Source: Glandiceps talaboti (Eukaryota; Hemichordata; Enteropneusta; Spengelidae). Taken from it: a stretch of DNA of 64,000 bases. Shown here in pieces: positions 37,370-50,800 of the stretch; positions within the stretch are counted from its first letter, which is position 1; each line of letters begins with the position of its first letter. The position numbers were made by a program, and so were the translations under genes. The notes beneath the pieces are model-generated. The model was given only the letters and a program-made list of their open reading frames with translations, made no database searches and had not been told where the DNA came from. The stretch spans positions 2,405,501 through 2,469,500 of the forward strand of contig NC_135550.1 of NCBI RefSeq assembly GCF_964340395.1. Direction: 5' to 3'.

Positions 37370-37520
37370 CTACTCAATATTAGGAAAACTTCCAACTGAC
37401 AGAAAATGGTTTGTTACATAATTCACCTGTGCTTTCTTTCCAAGGTTTCCTGGACGTTTGGATAGTTTCTCAATCTTATCTGCCATTGTTACAATAACAG
37501 TAAATATTCCTTGGCCATTT
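37370..37520 (-). CDS. KATNBL1: KATNBL1-like coding exon 8 (last)
   Basis: Acceptor TACTCCTGTAG at 37521-37522; the exon enters in phase 2 and completes the CA of the preceding exon. It encodes NGQGIFTVIVTMADKIEKL, then SKRPGNLGKKAQVNYVTNHF, and stops with TAG at 37370-37372. An internal CACAG|GTGAAT resembles a donor, but the reading through it matches the family end. Confidence 0.85.
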
Positions 37521-40500
37521 CTACAGGAGTAAGTCAAGAAAGATATGCATGTTTCCATTACAACAGTTAAAGGAGGCATCACATTTTGTGAGACACTTGT
37601 TGGTGTATGCCTATAATTTCTGTTTGAAAAATGGGGATGGTGGTAGGGGGTTTCGTTGATAGGGGGATGGTGGTAGGAGGCAGTGGGGGGGGGGGGGGGG
37701 GGGGTTCATAGGTGTACCACTAACAACTGTATCTTCTAGACCTAAGATGACATGTATCCATTTCAATGAAGTTCAATAGCAAAGCAATGATGAACCAATT
37801 GTCTTCCAAATTAAAGACAGATATATTCATTTTATTTGTATATCAAAACATGCTTGTTAATGGAATGACATGATTTTACCTACAACTTGCAATCATACAC
37901 TTATTTTCAGAAACTTGGTAGACCACAGACCCTGGAATTCACATCAGGGTGTATGATGAGTATATTTGTGTCCTGATGTACATGTTTATTATCACCATAC
38001 TAAATATTCTAAACAAGGTAACGTATATGAGCTACCAAAGTCTTTCACTAAAATTCCTGAGTGAATTAAGTTTAAACCCATGTAATCTCTCAGTTATTTC
38101 AGTTCTAATACCTGAGTAGCATACTTACTGACTCCTTAGGAAGTCTGATGCCTTTCTCTGTGTTGACTGATTCAGTGCTTTGAACTGTTTCCACCAATGT
38201 CTTAGAATTGTCCTCAACATGTCCAGAGCTGCAATAATATAGCTGTAACCAGAAATATCAATGCATGGTAATTTAGACAATATCTGAAATATTTTGTGTA
38301 CAATTGAACCAAAACATTTTTCGTACAGGTAATCATTGCAAAGTATGATATATCACCATACATATTGTCAAGTGGTTTTTGTTATCCCCACTTCCTCATG
38401 AGCTTTCTCTTGAATTTTATAATGTAATTATTTGCCCACTATAAACTCTTTTTTAGATAGCAGTCTCTTCTCCTGAAATAATCTCTGCAGGACAGTGGAT
38501 GTGATTATCTTTAAAGTGTACTTGCAAAGGTTGATAATTTTTTTCATTATTATGTTTATTTTGCCATAAAAATAAATGAAATTGCATTCATACATCTAAA
38601 TATTATGCGCATTGGCAAGTAAGTCGCAAAAATACTTGCCCCCTTAATACCCTGTGCTTCGACTAACTTCGGCACCTCAGCCAGCTCACGAAAGGTGTTG
38701 AGCTTCCACGTGTTACAAAAGCCTTCTAAGCCTTTGTGTAATGTTTACTTATGAATTACTAATTATGCTTGCCATAGAGTATTATCTGTAACTGTACATA
38801 TTGTTGTGTACAGTTTAGTCTTCCAGCAACAATGGTTCCTCGGTGTTTTATCGGCAGGACCCACAGTGAAACGATCACCCTACACACATTTCCAAGTGAT
38901 AACTGAGTAGGTAACGGGTGAAAGCAGTTGAAACCACACGTAAAAACTGGACAGTGACACCATACAGTGAAAGCCGGTAAATGTTACCAGGGCTGGGGTT
39001 CTCCACGCCACTAGTGTAGCCATGATCCAAGCGAAAAAAAGGAAAGCATAAAATAATTTGAAATGATGTTTCACGAATCAAGAAAGCAAGTTAGCTTCAT
39101 AAAATATTTTCAGTACGACAGCAATTTTTTGGAAACAATGCATAGTCCGATTGTATGTTTTGATTTCCATGTTGCTGAGAGTCGATCGTGATACATCACA
39201 TGTACATACTGTCGCAATCTTATCAAAGTAAAAAGACGCAGCGCTAATTACAATGTATAATGTTGTCATTTTTGTTTCCATTGTTTTGTCTACCTGAACA
39301 ATTACTGTGTCATGCCAATCACATGTCAAAAGTGGATGGACACAGCAAAGTACAGTCAAAAGTTCACGCTCTCAGGTCAAATAAATCAGCAACGTAAGAC
39401 ATGTCTACCAATCAACAAGCGACCTATCGGTCAGAATAGCTCCGCTGTTTTGTTTTTTGGGGTTGTTTTTTTTTGTATTTTGGTGACATGTAGAAGTGGT
39501 TCAGTTCTTCACTATGCAGTTTTGTTTTAGCGATGTAATAAAGTGGTTACTGGTTTCATATGATGTCTCACTATAAAACACATTTTACACAGAAGTTGGT
39601 AATGTATTGTACTTTTATACCATAGTCACCATTTTATAACATAAATCTACTGTTATGAAAAATTGCACAAAATCTCTGGAAAAAAAATGACTGGGAAATG
39701 CACACAAGAAAAAGAAAAAAAAGAGTATTTTGAGGTTGGCTATAAATAATTCCAGTGTCTTACAGCTTTAACCCTGGAAAATGTTAATGATGAATGAAAT
39801 AAACTAGGGATCTAAAATAATTTTGAGGCAATTTGAATTTCAATTTTCTAACAAATTTACCAAGTCAACAACATTCAACTTGTACTAGTTGTAGTAGATA
39901 TATATAGGGAAGAAATGTATTAATCGCCATCTTAGTTTCTGTACGGCGACAAGCACCCGTAAGAAAGTCATTCTCAGCCATACGTTACAGCGGTAACACT
40001 CGTTCATGTTCGATTACCTTTCACAAAGAAAACACAACGAAATGGTTGAAGTGATCTTTTTTTTAAATTTCTTTTCATCACAAAAACAAAATCTGTGAGA
40101 TCAAAAGTGTTGTAAACTAAACCAGAAAGAATTATCGGACTGGCTAAACTTCCCGCTGAACTGGAGTAAGGTCCAAGCCTCGATAGTATGTGAGGAAATC
40201 GTCTCAAACTAGCGATACAACTTTAAAAATATAACTTGACATGTCTTCATTTGTTAGAGTTATACAATTCAAGACGGGTTTTCACTCGAAAAAAACAATT
40301 CTGTGAATAATGACACTCTGAATGCAGCGATTTCTCGGACGATGTTACCACTGTAACGTATGGCTGGCAACGACTTGCTTCCGGGTTAGTCCTCGCGCAT
40401 CCGGGTACTTGGGATTGTCGCCGTACGGAAACTCACTTGTCGATGTCGTGCATTACCACATCGGTAATTTTGACGCTGTAATTTTGCCACCAATATTGAT

Positions 40501-43500
40501 CATACAAAAACAAAAGTCCATAAATGAACCACAAAGTACTTTCCCTTTCAAAATGTGATAATTTTAGAAAGAGTACTATCGTTTTTATTGACGACTGACT
40601 CTGTCAAAAACCGTCCCATCCACTTGATCGTGTGGTGCGTATACTGGAATGAACCATTCTGTAGGAGGGTGGAGAATTTGGATTTGAAGTTTACAACCCT
40701 TTTTCGAACAAATATTTGTCATTTGGGCGCACAATGCGTAGAATTAAGACTACAACACATATTACATTGCTTGTTTGACGTCAATAGTGTCTTTTGAAAA
40801 GTTGAAGTTTACCTAAAGTCTCGCGGACTGATTTCCAATATGGTGGCGGTCATAATGCTCATTAACATATTCATTTTTTTTTTCAAATTACAAAAAAAAA
40901 ATCATAAAAAATAAAAATGAAGATGTGCTGACTTGAAATTAACAAATCTGAGTAAGCTTCCCCCTGCGCATCAACACACCAGATATCAAAGCAATCTGAC
41001 AAGAAGTTTTCAAGGAGATGATGAAAATGACATTTTATGAAAAAAAATCATAAAAAATTGAAAATGGCACAGATCAACTTGGTATGAACAAATCTGAATA
41101 GCCTCCCCCCAGGGAACATGCACACCAAATATCGAAGAATTCTGACTGTCACTTTCGGAGAAAATAATGAAAATATAAAAGTTTGAAGGACACCTATGAT
41201 TCACTCTACTCTCTATACTCTATACAACCTATACCTAAAGCTACGCTTTCAGCTTTCGCTGACAGCAGAGCTAAAAACTCAAACAAAACAAAAATGGTTG
41301 GAGAAATACGCAATATACCACAGTACGGCTGGCTTCAGTGAACACGGGCCGTGCTTTGAAAGAAGATGAAACCACTTCGTGTCACTGTGTGGATGGTAAT
41401 GAACGCAGTAAAAAATGAAATAAAGTGCATGTACACATAGTTTTCAAGAGGGATAGCTCTAACGAATTTGTGGGTCTACTTTCGCGAAGATTTTGAAGGG
41501 TCATAGAATGTACTATTACGACATGTCATGCTACATCTGAACAACTTGAGAGAATATTATGGGGAACTCATTGTGTTGTGTTGTCTTCTCGTGAAACCAT
41601 TCTCATCCGATCTCTGGATGATCGATGGGTATGGAAATATTAGATAATTTTCGTTTCGATTAGATTGTCTGTGGGAGCTGTTTTCCACCCATTGAATAGT
41701 TACGTCAACAAAGGACGCTGATAAGAGCCTTCACTTTATGTAAACAATACGGCTTCACTATGACTACGCAGACATAAACAATACGTTGGACGGGCCATGT
41801 TGCGGTACAAGACAGCAAGGCATAGTCAGAAAACAAGCACTAAACTTGCATGATGGATATTTAAACACAGGTATACTATTACACATAATGTGTACTAGCC
41901 ATGACTACATTTTTTCTGTGAAATTTACATCGAAAAAAAACCTTATAAAGCAGTGTCATTCAGTCTCTGTGGTTGACCACCACCTTCCTCACTCATTCAC
42001 TGCCAGAGGAACTATCGTTACTGCTAGTGGTCGGTTCGAATGAATATGGCTAAATCACACCATCAGATGTTAATGCTGGAGTGTATTGCTCTACATCTGA
42101 CGAATATTCAACGTCATGTTCTGGCGAAAACCAGTAGTGAAGTTGACCTTCTGGCTCGGCCCTAATGGCTTTGCATGTAAAGATAAACTGATGTAGACGT
42201 TTGTGTTCCTCAAGTGACGTCATGATGTTCCAAAATCTGTCCTATGCATATGCAAATGAGAAGTACTTCCTGAGGCTGAGGTGCTCTGTGGCTGAGCCTA
42301 GAGTGGCTCATTTTTCACGCAATTTCTCATGTCAGAACTATTCTATACTGTCACAAAACCCAATGTCCTTTATTTTTATGGCAAAATGAACATAATGACG
42401 AAAAAAAGTATCACCCTTTGCATGTGTACATTTTAACTTGTGTAGTCTCATCATATTGTAAGGTTTCCTCAATCTTGGATTTAGCTGAAACTGTCTTGTG
42501 AACTTTGATTGGGAACAAGTTTTGCTCTTTTGAGCAAAAGGGAACACTTGAAACTGTTAAACATGCAATCTAATTCTCTCAATCTAAATCAATATGTTTG
42601 AAGAAACTTGGATATCAAAAAGTCTCTTTGAGATAGAAAATTTCAATACGTGACATGATATGATATCAAGATGTTGGTAAACTTACTCTTCAAACTGACT
42701 GCTTAGTAGCTTTCTAAGAGTTGGTAGAAGATCAAAGCAGGCACCCATAGAAAGTGTCAAACCATTCCAACTCTTCTCCTTAATGCTGCAAAATGAAGCA
42801 AAATATATAAACCTAATAAGTAATCAACTACAAGATGACTAGAAATCAGTAACATGTTTCAAGCTAAAATTACTTACAAAATCTGACGATAAGCCTGCTG
42901 TCATGTACTACTTGATTCAATGACCAAAAACTTTTACCTATCCCCACCCAACCCACCCCACCCCCAGGTATTAAAGGGAAAGGATACCCTATGATTGAAT
43001 GACTTTTAATAAAAATATGAATGTTAAACATGATAAAATGTGTTGGTTTCATTCACTTTCACTTATCGGTATGGGAGAAGACGTCGCTCGAAACGTCTCT
43101 GTCCGTAGGCGGAAGTGACGTGCGTGCATAGACACTACTTCCGCTGTCTGCTATCGCATGGCAGGAAGTGACGTATGGACCCATGAGAAGTTTATGGTCA
43201 GTTCGGTCCGCAACTCTGATGCAAACAGAATGGCATGTTGTCAAGCGTATGGGTGTAAGAACAGAGTTGGTAAAGTGTCAGGAAAGAGTTTTTTCATTTC
43301 AAGATTTCAAGGTACCATTGTATTGTTAATGTCGAGTCATTGTATAAGTATAACATAGGTCAGTTCAAGTAAGCCACTCCGCAAAATGAACCGATCGTTA
43401 GCTACGAATAAACCCGCAGCTGAGTACACGTATAATAGCGTCGAAGTTGATGTTGAATGGACATATAAAAGTTCGGAGACAGAGTCTTCCAATAGCAATG

Positions 43501-44853
43501 TCAATTCAAATGACTCGGGGAGGGAGGGAAATAAAAATGACAACAAAGCTGTAGAGTCAGCAACAGTCATTGATCATTTTTACAATGGTACCTTGAAATC
43601 TTGAAATGAAAAAACTCTTTCCTGACACTTTACCAACTCTGTTCTTACACCCATACGCTTGACAACATGCCATTCTGTTTGCATCAGAGTTGCGGACCGA
43701 ACTGACCATAAACTTCTCATGGGTCCATACGTCACTTCCTGCCATGCGATAGCAGACAGCGGAAGTAGTGTCTATGCACGCACGTCACTTCCGCCTACGG
43801 ACAGAGACGTTTCGAGCGACGTCTTCTCCCATACCGATAAGTGAAAGTGAATGAAACCAACACATTTTATCGTGTTTAACATTCATATTTTTATTAAAAG
43901 TCATTCAATCATAGGGTATCCTTTCCCTTTAAATACACAAGGAAAATTCAGTCATGTGTGTACTAAACAAACATTCTTCTCAAATGTATGATGCATAAAA
44001 TTGTTTTTATATCACCTTCTTCACATTACGTAAACCACAGTCCTGTGATAGAGGGACAGTGCCTAAACTGCATTTTTGAGGTGTAAAAATATATTCCTTG
44101 CAGTAATATGACTTATAGAAAATATTTGGTTACCTTTTTGTTATAAGTGGCAGTAAATCTACAGTGACAGAATCATCATTGATTCTAAGTATATATGTTA
44201 CCAATGCACTGGGACTTCTATACCAGAATGTCACAGTCCTGTGATAGAGGGACAGTGCCTAAACTGCATTTTTGAGGTGTAAAAATATATTCCTTGCAGT
44301 AATATGACTTATAGAAAATATTTGGTTACCTTTTTGTTATAAGTGGCAGTAAATCTACAGTGACAGAATCATCATTGATTCTAAGTATATATGTTACCAA
44401 TGCACTGGGACTTCTATACCAGAATGTCATGGCTGCCTGTAGTTGGAACTGTCTGGATGATATTATGGTTATCATAGTGTCATGACCTTCTAATATCTGC
44501 AAAAATATTTGGTACACAGAGATTTTAAACAAAGCTCTTTAATTTTTCCTTAAAGAATCATCACTGTCAAGTCTTATTTGGCCACAAACTTACAATGACA
44601 TGTAATATGAGTACCTTTACCAATTTTAGACAACAAATGCTAAGAATATTTTGGATTGGGTAAGGATGTATGTAATGATATTCCATGAGGTGATTTGCCT
44701 GAAGCTACCAAAACTTCAATATAAAAGTATGTCAAAGTGAGTGAAAGTAAGTTTTACAAGAATTACACGTAAAAGTTTAATAAAATATTTCACATAAAGT
44801 GAATGCATGCCTACAAATACATGTACACTGTAAAAGGAAGCAAATCTAGCTGC

Positions 44854-44892
<39 letters not shown>

Positions 44893-47800
44893 TACTGGAG
44901 AGAACAGTGACCATTGCAATATTAGTAGCAGAGTACAATAGACTTAATCCAGGGAATAAGGATGTTATAAGTCATTCCTCAGAGTTTCACACTTCCTCAT
45001 TGATCATCAGGTGACTGATAATTTATTTATTTATTTATTCAGGTAAACCAACGGGCATAAAGCCCATTTACAGGCACCTTTAGAAACAAATAAGGAAAAA
45101 CAAGCACTAAAAAGATAAAAACAAGGGGTAGCAATAACAGAAAGATGTGACATGACATAAAAGGCAAACACAGAAATAAAAACAACAAAACAGGAAAAAT
45201 TATTAAAAACACACAGCCTGAAGCATGAAAGTATGAATTGTATATGGTGCAATAAGATATCCAACTAACGTTGTGTATCACATCATGACAGTGTCCATCA
45301 AGTACATCCAGACAGGTTGCCCACGTTGTACAGACTAGTCAACTATGGTGAACTTATTGTTATTAGTGACAGTGATTGAATATGAGGGTAGGGTATCATC
45401 ATTACCATTTTCCAGCTTTAGTTTAGTTCTTATTAAATATCATAATTCTGGTAGTTTTGCTGTGTACTTAGTAAACCAAAAGGAGAATGGCTAAAACTAC
45501 CCAGTTCTGTACCACTGAAAATTAAAAGGAAAACATGCTAGTCTACCAAGACACCTCTAACGTACACCTTTTTGAAATTAGATGTGCCATCAATTGCTAG
45601 ATTATGTGGTTTGGGATGATCACTGCGAAGATAAGAGCCTGTTTTGGTGACTGCATTACACAGTTCAGTTTGCTATCAGTTGAACTAGCTAGCTCCCAGG
45701 CTATGCAAACTGGTGAGTGGGACCAGAATGTGATGTCACTCCTTGGTGCATGCCTGCGCAGATTTCAAGTTCACAGGGTAATTTAACTGCAACTGTGCAG
45801 TTTATCGATACTGTAACCTCCCGTTTTGGAGTGGTGCCAGACAGCATATCTAAATTTATCAGTCCACTGTCTATGATTTCATCTATCACCAAGATTCATT
45901 TTACCTCATCTAGAGTTTGATCAGCCTCAGGTCCAAGTGGTTCTACTGGATTTCCTGGTACAGCATCTAGATTGTGTACTATAATTTTACCCTTCTTCTT
46001 GTCCCCACTGTCTGATGTAGTGTCACTTTGTACAGAGCAATCATCTGATCTGTACTGCTCACTGATGTTTGTAGCTTTACATTGTGATGGTTTGTGTCCT
46101 CTTTTTTGAGGGGATTTCTGAAAGTTTTAGTAAATATCAGTTAAAAGTTATGATCATGCATATTTTTTACCATTTACTATAATCTTTTCCCCAGATTATT
46201 TCCAGGATGCTTATGATACTGAAAAGTTACATCCTCTCTATTGTTCACATGATAATTTATGTTGTGGAATATCGTGATAGGTGTCGCCATATCATGTTAT
46301 ACATCACATGTAAATAGTACAGTGTGTTTTACTTTCTGATAAAATATAAGAAGAGTGAAAAAGACAGACTGAAAGGGAACGAGTCTTTGATTTTGAAATA
46401 CAATGTACACACACAAAAATGTTTTCTAGCCTACAAGATTTACTATTATAACGATCCAAAATGATACAAATGTATCATACCATACTTTGAGTCAACAATT
46501 CAAAGCTTGTTGGTGGCCCCTCTATTGTCTATAGTGGAACCCTTGTAATGGTAGACTTTGAACAAGTAGCAGGACTCATTTAGCCAAACTTTTCTCTCCT
46601 GAAGAAGAAAATTGTGGCCTTACCCTATTATGACTCTTGAGAGGCAGTACACAGGCTTTCTTGGCTGGTACTTTGAAACATGGATAACTGAAAGACGAAG
46701 AAATGATTGAATCTGTATTTATAATGATGTAATGTAATAATGTTTAAAGTTATGAAACCTATATGTAGCTGGTGTTTTATTACTTATTGAAAATATAAAT
46801 TTGATAAAGTAAACAAACTTGTGATACAATTAAAAAAAACTATTTGTTGTACTACAACTTGTAGTATGATATATGTAACTTGGTGTAAGTGTAACTTGGT
46901 GTAAGTGTAACTTGGTGTAAGTGTAACTTGGTGTAAGTGTAACTTGGTGTTAGTGTAACTTGGTGTAAGTGTAACTTGGTGTTAGTGTAACTTGGTGTTA
47001 GTGTAACTTGGTGTAAGTGTAACTTGGTGTTAGTGTAACTTGGTGTTAGTGTAACTTGGTGTTAGTGTAACTTGGTGTAAGAGTAACTTGTTGTAAGTGT
47101 AACTTGGTGTAAGTGTAACTTGGTGTAAGTGTAACTTGATGTAAGTATAACTTGGTGTAAGTGTAACTTGGTGTTAGTGTAACTTGGTGTTAGTGTAACT
47201 TGGTGTAAGTGTAACTTGGTGTAAGTGTAAATTGATGTAAGTGTAACTTGGTGTTAGTGTAACTTGGTGTTAGTGTAACTTGGTGTAAGTGTAACTTGGT
47301 GTTAGTGTAACTTGGTGTAAGTGTAACTTGGTGTAAGTGTAACTTGATGTAAGTATAACTTGGTGTAAGTGTAACTTGGTGTTAGTGTAACTTGGTGTAA
47401 GTGTAACTTGGTGTAAGTGTAACTTGATGTAAGTGTAAATTGGTGTTAGTGTAACTTGGTGTTAGTGTAACTTGGTGTAAGTGTAACTTGGTGTTAGTGT
47501 AACTTGGTGTAAGTGTAACTTGGTGTAAGTGTAACTTGGTGTAAGTGTAACTTGGTGTAAGTGTAACTTGGTGTAAGTGTAACTTGGTGTTAGTGTAACT
47601 TGGTGTTAGTGTAACTTGGTGTAAGTGTAACTTGGTGTAAGTGTAACTTGGTGTAAGTGTAACTTGGTGTTAGTGTAACTTGGTGTAAGTGTAACTTGGT
47701 GTTAGTGTAACTTGTTGTAAGTGTAACTTGGTGTAAGTGTAAATTGATGTAAGTGTAACTTGACGTAAGTGTAACTTGATGTAGGTATAACTTGGTGTAA

Positions 47801-50800
47801 GTGTAACTTGGTGTAAGTGTAACTTGGTGTAAGTGTAACTTGGTGTAAGTGTAAATTGATGTAAGTGTAACTTGACGTAAGTGTAACTTGATGTAGGTAT
47901 AACTTGGTGTAAGTGTAACTTGGTGTAAGTGTAACTTGGTGTTAGTGTAACTTGGTGTAAGTGTAACTTGGTGTTAGTGTAACTTGTTGTAAGTGTAACT
48001 TGGTGTAAGTGTAACTTGGTGTAAGTGTAACTTGGTGTAAGTGTAACTTGGTGTAAGTGTAACTTGATGTAAGTGTAACTTGATGTAAGTGTAACTTGAT
48101 GTAAGTGTAACTTGGTGTAAGTATAACTTGGTGTAAGTGTAACTTGGTGTAAGTGTAACTTGGTGTAAGTGTAACTTGGTGTAAGTGTAACTTGGTGTAA
48201 GTGTAACTTGATGTAGGTATAACTTGGTGTAAGTGTAACTTGGTGTAAGTGTAACTTGGTGTAAGTGTAACTTGGTGTAAGTGTAACTTGGTGTAAGTGT
48301 AACTTGGTGTAAGTGTAACTTGATGTAGGTATAACTTGGTGTAAGTGTTACTTGGTGTAAGTGTAACTTGGTGTAAGTGTAACTTGGTGTAAGTGTAAAT
48401 TGATGTAGGTGTAACTTGATGTAGGTATAACTTGGTGTAAGTGTAACTTGACGTAAGTGTAACTTGATGTAGGTGTAACTTGGTGTAAGTGTAACTTGAT
48501 GTAAGTGTAACTTGGTGTAAGTGTAACTTGATGTAGGTGTAACTTGATGTAGGTGTAACTTGATGTAAGTGTAACTTGACGTAAGTGTAACTTGATGTAG
48601 GTGTAACTTGGTGTAAGTGTAACTTGATGTAGGTATAACTTGGTGTAAGTGTAACTTGATGTAAGTGTAACTTTATGTAGGTGTAACTTGATGTAGGTGT
48701 AACTTGGTGTAAGTGTAACTTGGTGTAAGTGTAACTTGTAAGTGTAACTTGGTGTAAGTGTAACTTGGTGTAAGTGTAACTTCACAAATTTTGCAACAAA
48801 TTAACATCTAAAATCTACTAAGTGAAAAAAAGAAGAGATATTTACCTTTTCTTTGGTACAACATTCTCTGCATATGGGGATGGTTGGATAGGTGGATTTT
48901 TACCCTTGTGAAAAAATAATTCATTAGATGATTGATAATAATGATGCAGAAAACTGGTATCATTTTGATTAAACTAGGAAAGTTGCAACACATATCTGGT
49001 ACAAACATGCATTCATTGTTTATATTTTGACTTTGACATTTTGATTTTCAAGAGATAATACTGAAGATGGGTACATTTTATGAGCTTTGAAATTAGCATA
49101 TAATGACTAGTACATGTATGTAAGGAGTAGTCTATATTGGCTTTATACAGAAACTAATTAGATGCATCATGGAGACTGAATCACAATACAACTGTTACAA
49201 TCATTAATTATGCAAATTAGCATTAATTATGCAAGCCACTCCCATCAAAAACTATCAGTACAGTGACTGCACTGCACTCATGCCTTTCATTATAAAGTGC
49301 AGCCATTCTACATTACATTTTAATTACAAAACTTAGTTAAATATGCAACTGAACAATTAATTGACATAAGACTTTGAAATGTCTTTTTATACTGTCGTAC
49401 CTTTGCATAATCAATATCTGTAGCAAGTTCAATTGAATTCGGTACAGTCCTGGCTATATATCCCTTATTGCAAAAGTTTATTAAATATGCAAATGAGCAA
49501 TTAATTGACTCGATACCATCATATCTTTGCTCGGACAATATCTTTAGCAAGTTTCATCAAATTTGGTGCAGTCCTTTGTCCATGTTTGTGTAAATTTTAA
49601 CAGTGTCTAGTGACCAACACCTGTCACCAGCCCATTATGCTGGTAACAGGCAAAGATTTTTTTACAGCATTAATCAATGTGTAACTTTCAAAAGATGTCT
49701 AACTCGTGAGCAAGCATGAAACTGAGATGACGTAGAGAATATAGCTACCTCCAGGAGGTTACATAACATACATGTATCATTGGCCGATACATGTATTTGC
49801 ATTTTTTTCAACCTAAACCAGTTGTTCTATCACTTTGTAACGTTATTATTGTTGTTGTAAAGATTCACTTTGCTTTGTAATACAGATCCACATCAACATG
49901 TGCAGACTAGACTGTTGTTAATACTGTGCCTTGACAAAAAGCCCCAGGCAAAAATTAGACTGCCCGAGGTGAAAACAGGGGCTCAACTATTGTTATATTG
50001 TATAAGTTGATATCTAAATAACCCTAATCATAACTAGTAATAGTATATTGAGACAGGCTGAGTCTTGCCTTGAACAATTAAAATCAAAGTCCCAGGCGAT
50101 CAACTCTACTGTGAAACCATGTAGGAAAAGCAACAAGAAGCATTTCCCACCGAATGCAGACAAAAGTTCACAACATATCACATCCATTCAAAAGAGTCTT
50201 GCTGATATTGACAAACATAATTACAAAAATGTAGCAACATACCAGTGCTCCTGGAAGAGGTAAGAGAAAAACAGAACACTATACATCGTTAGATTACCTT
50301 AATGAGCTAGCAGAGGACCTAAGAGACCATTCCTTAACAAGAAAATAAAGTCTTGAAGCAAAGTAACAATGAGCTCATTGAGTGAGCTGTAGAATTGGAA
50401 AAGGCAAGCGATGACCAAAACCAGTACAGCAGATGGGAGAACATTGAGATACATGGAATACCAGAATGTGAAGAACAATCTGAAGACACAGACGACATCG
50501 CACTACACGTCATCAAGATGATTTCACCAGATATGACAGGTGACCATCTTGAAGTAACCCACAGAATCGGTAAAAGAACTCTAGATAACGGAAACGACTG
50601 ACGTTACCAACTAAGGCCATTAATCACGTTAATTCATGGATCAGGTTTTCATCAATAAGAAGAAAATAAAGAGTGCAACCACATGCAGCCTAGGTTATAC
50701 CAAATGAAATTTTATTTTTATTTTTATTTTTACAAGAACCCAACACTAAAGACCTGCAACTGGTGAAGTTGGCGAAGCTGCTAAATATAGGTACATATGG

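Larger units (their letters stand above)
42975..43928. mobile_element. Fold-back DNA transposon with TTAA target site and THAP exon in both arms (Kolobok-like)
   Basis: The element is bounded by TTAA at 42971-42974 and 43929-43932, and begins AGGGAAAGGATACCC on both strands. The two arms (42975-43322 and 43581-43928, 348 bp each) are almost perfect inverted copies. A 258-bp unique centre separates them. Each arm holds the same exon start, M-A-C-C-Q-A-Y-G-C-K-N-R, with a splice-donor-like CAAG|GTACC after SRF. This is the zinc-binding N-terminus of a THAP domain. TTAA target duplications with THAP transposases are features of the Kolobok superfamily (piggyBac also uses TTAA but lacks THAP). 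The rest of the transposase is absent. It lies in a KATNBL1-like intron. Confidence 0.85.

Noticed and set aside
37397-37404. Donor-like CACAG|GTGAAT inside the last KATNBL1-like exon
   Set aside because: Reading through it gives the family-typical C-terminal segment and a stop.
38229-38230. Nearer acceptor ATTATTGCAG for KATNBL1-like exon 7
   Set aside because: It gives an open but non-homologous frame. The acceptor 14 bp upstream restores LDMLRTILRHWW, which matches con80.
40322-40797. Two adjacent ~80-codon plus-strand frames
   Set aside because: Lie across the arm of a fold-back element and beyond; no homology recognised.
48348-48785. 145-codon minus-strand frame
   Set aside because: Pure 16-bp minisatellite translation.
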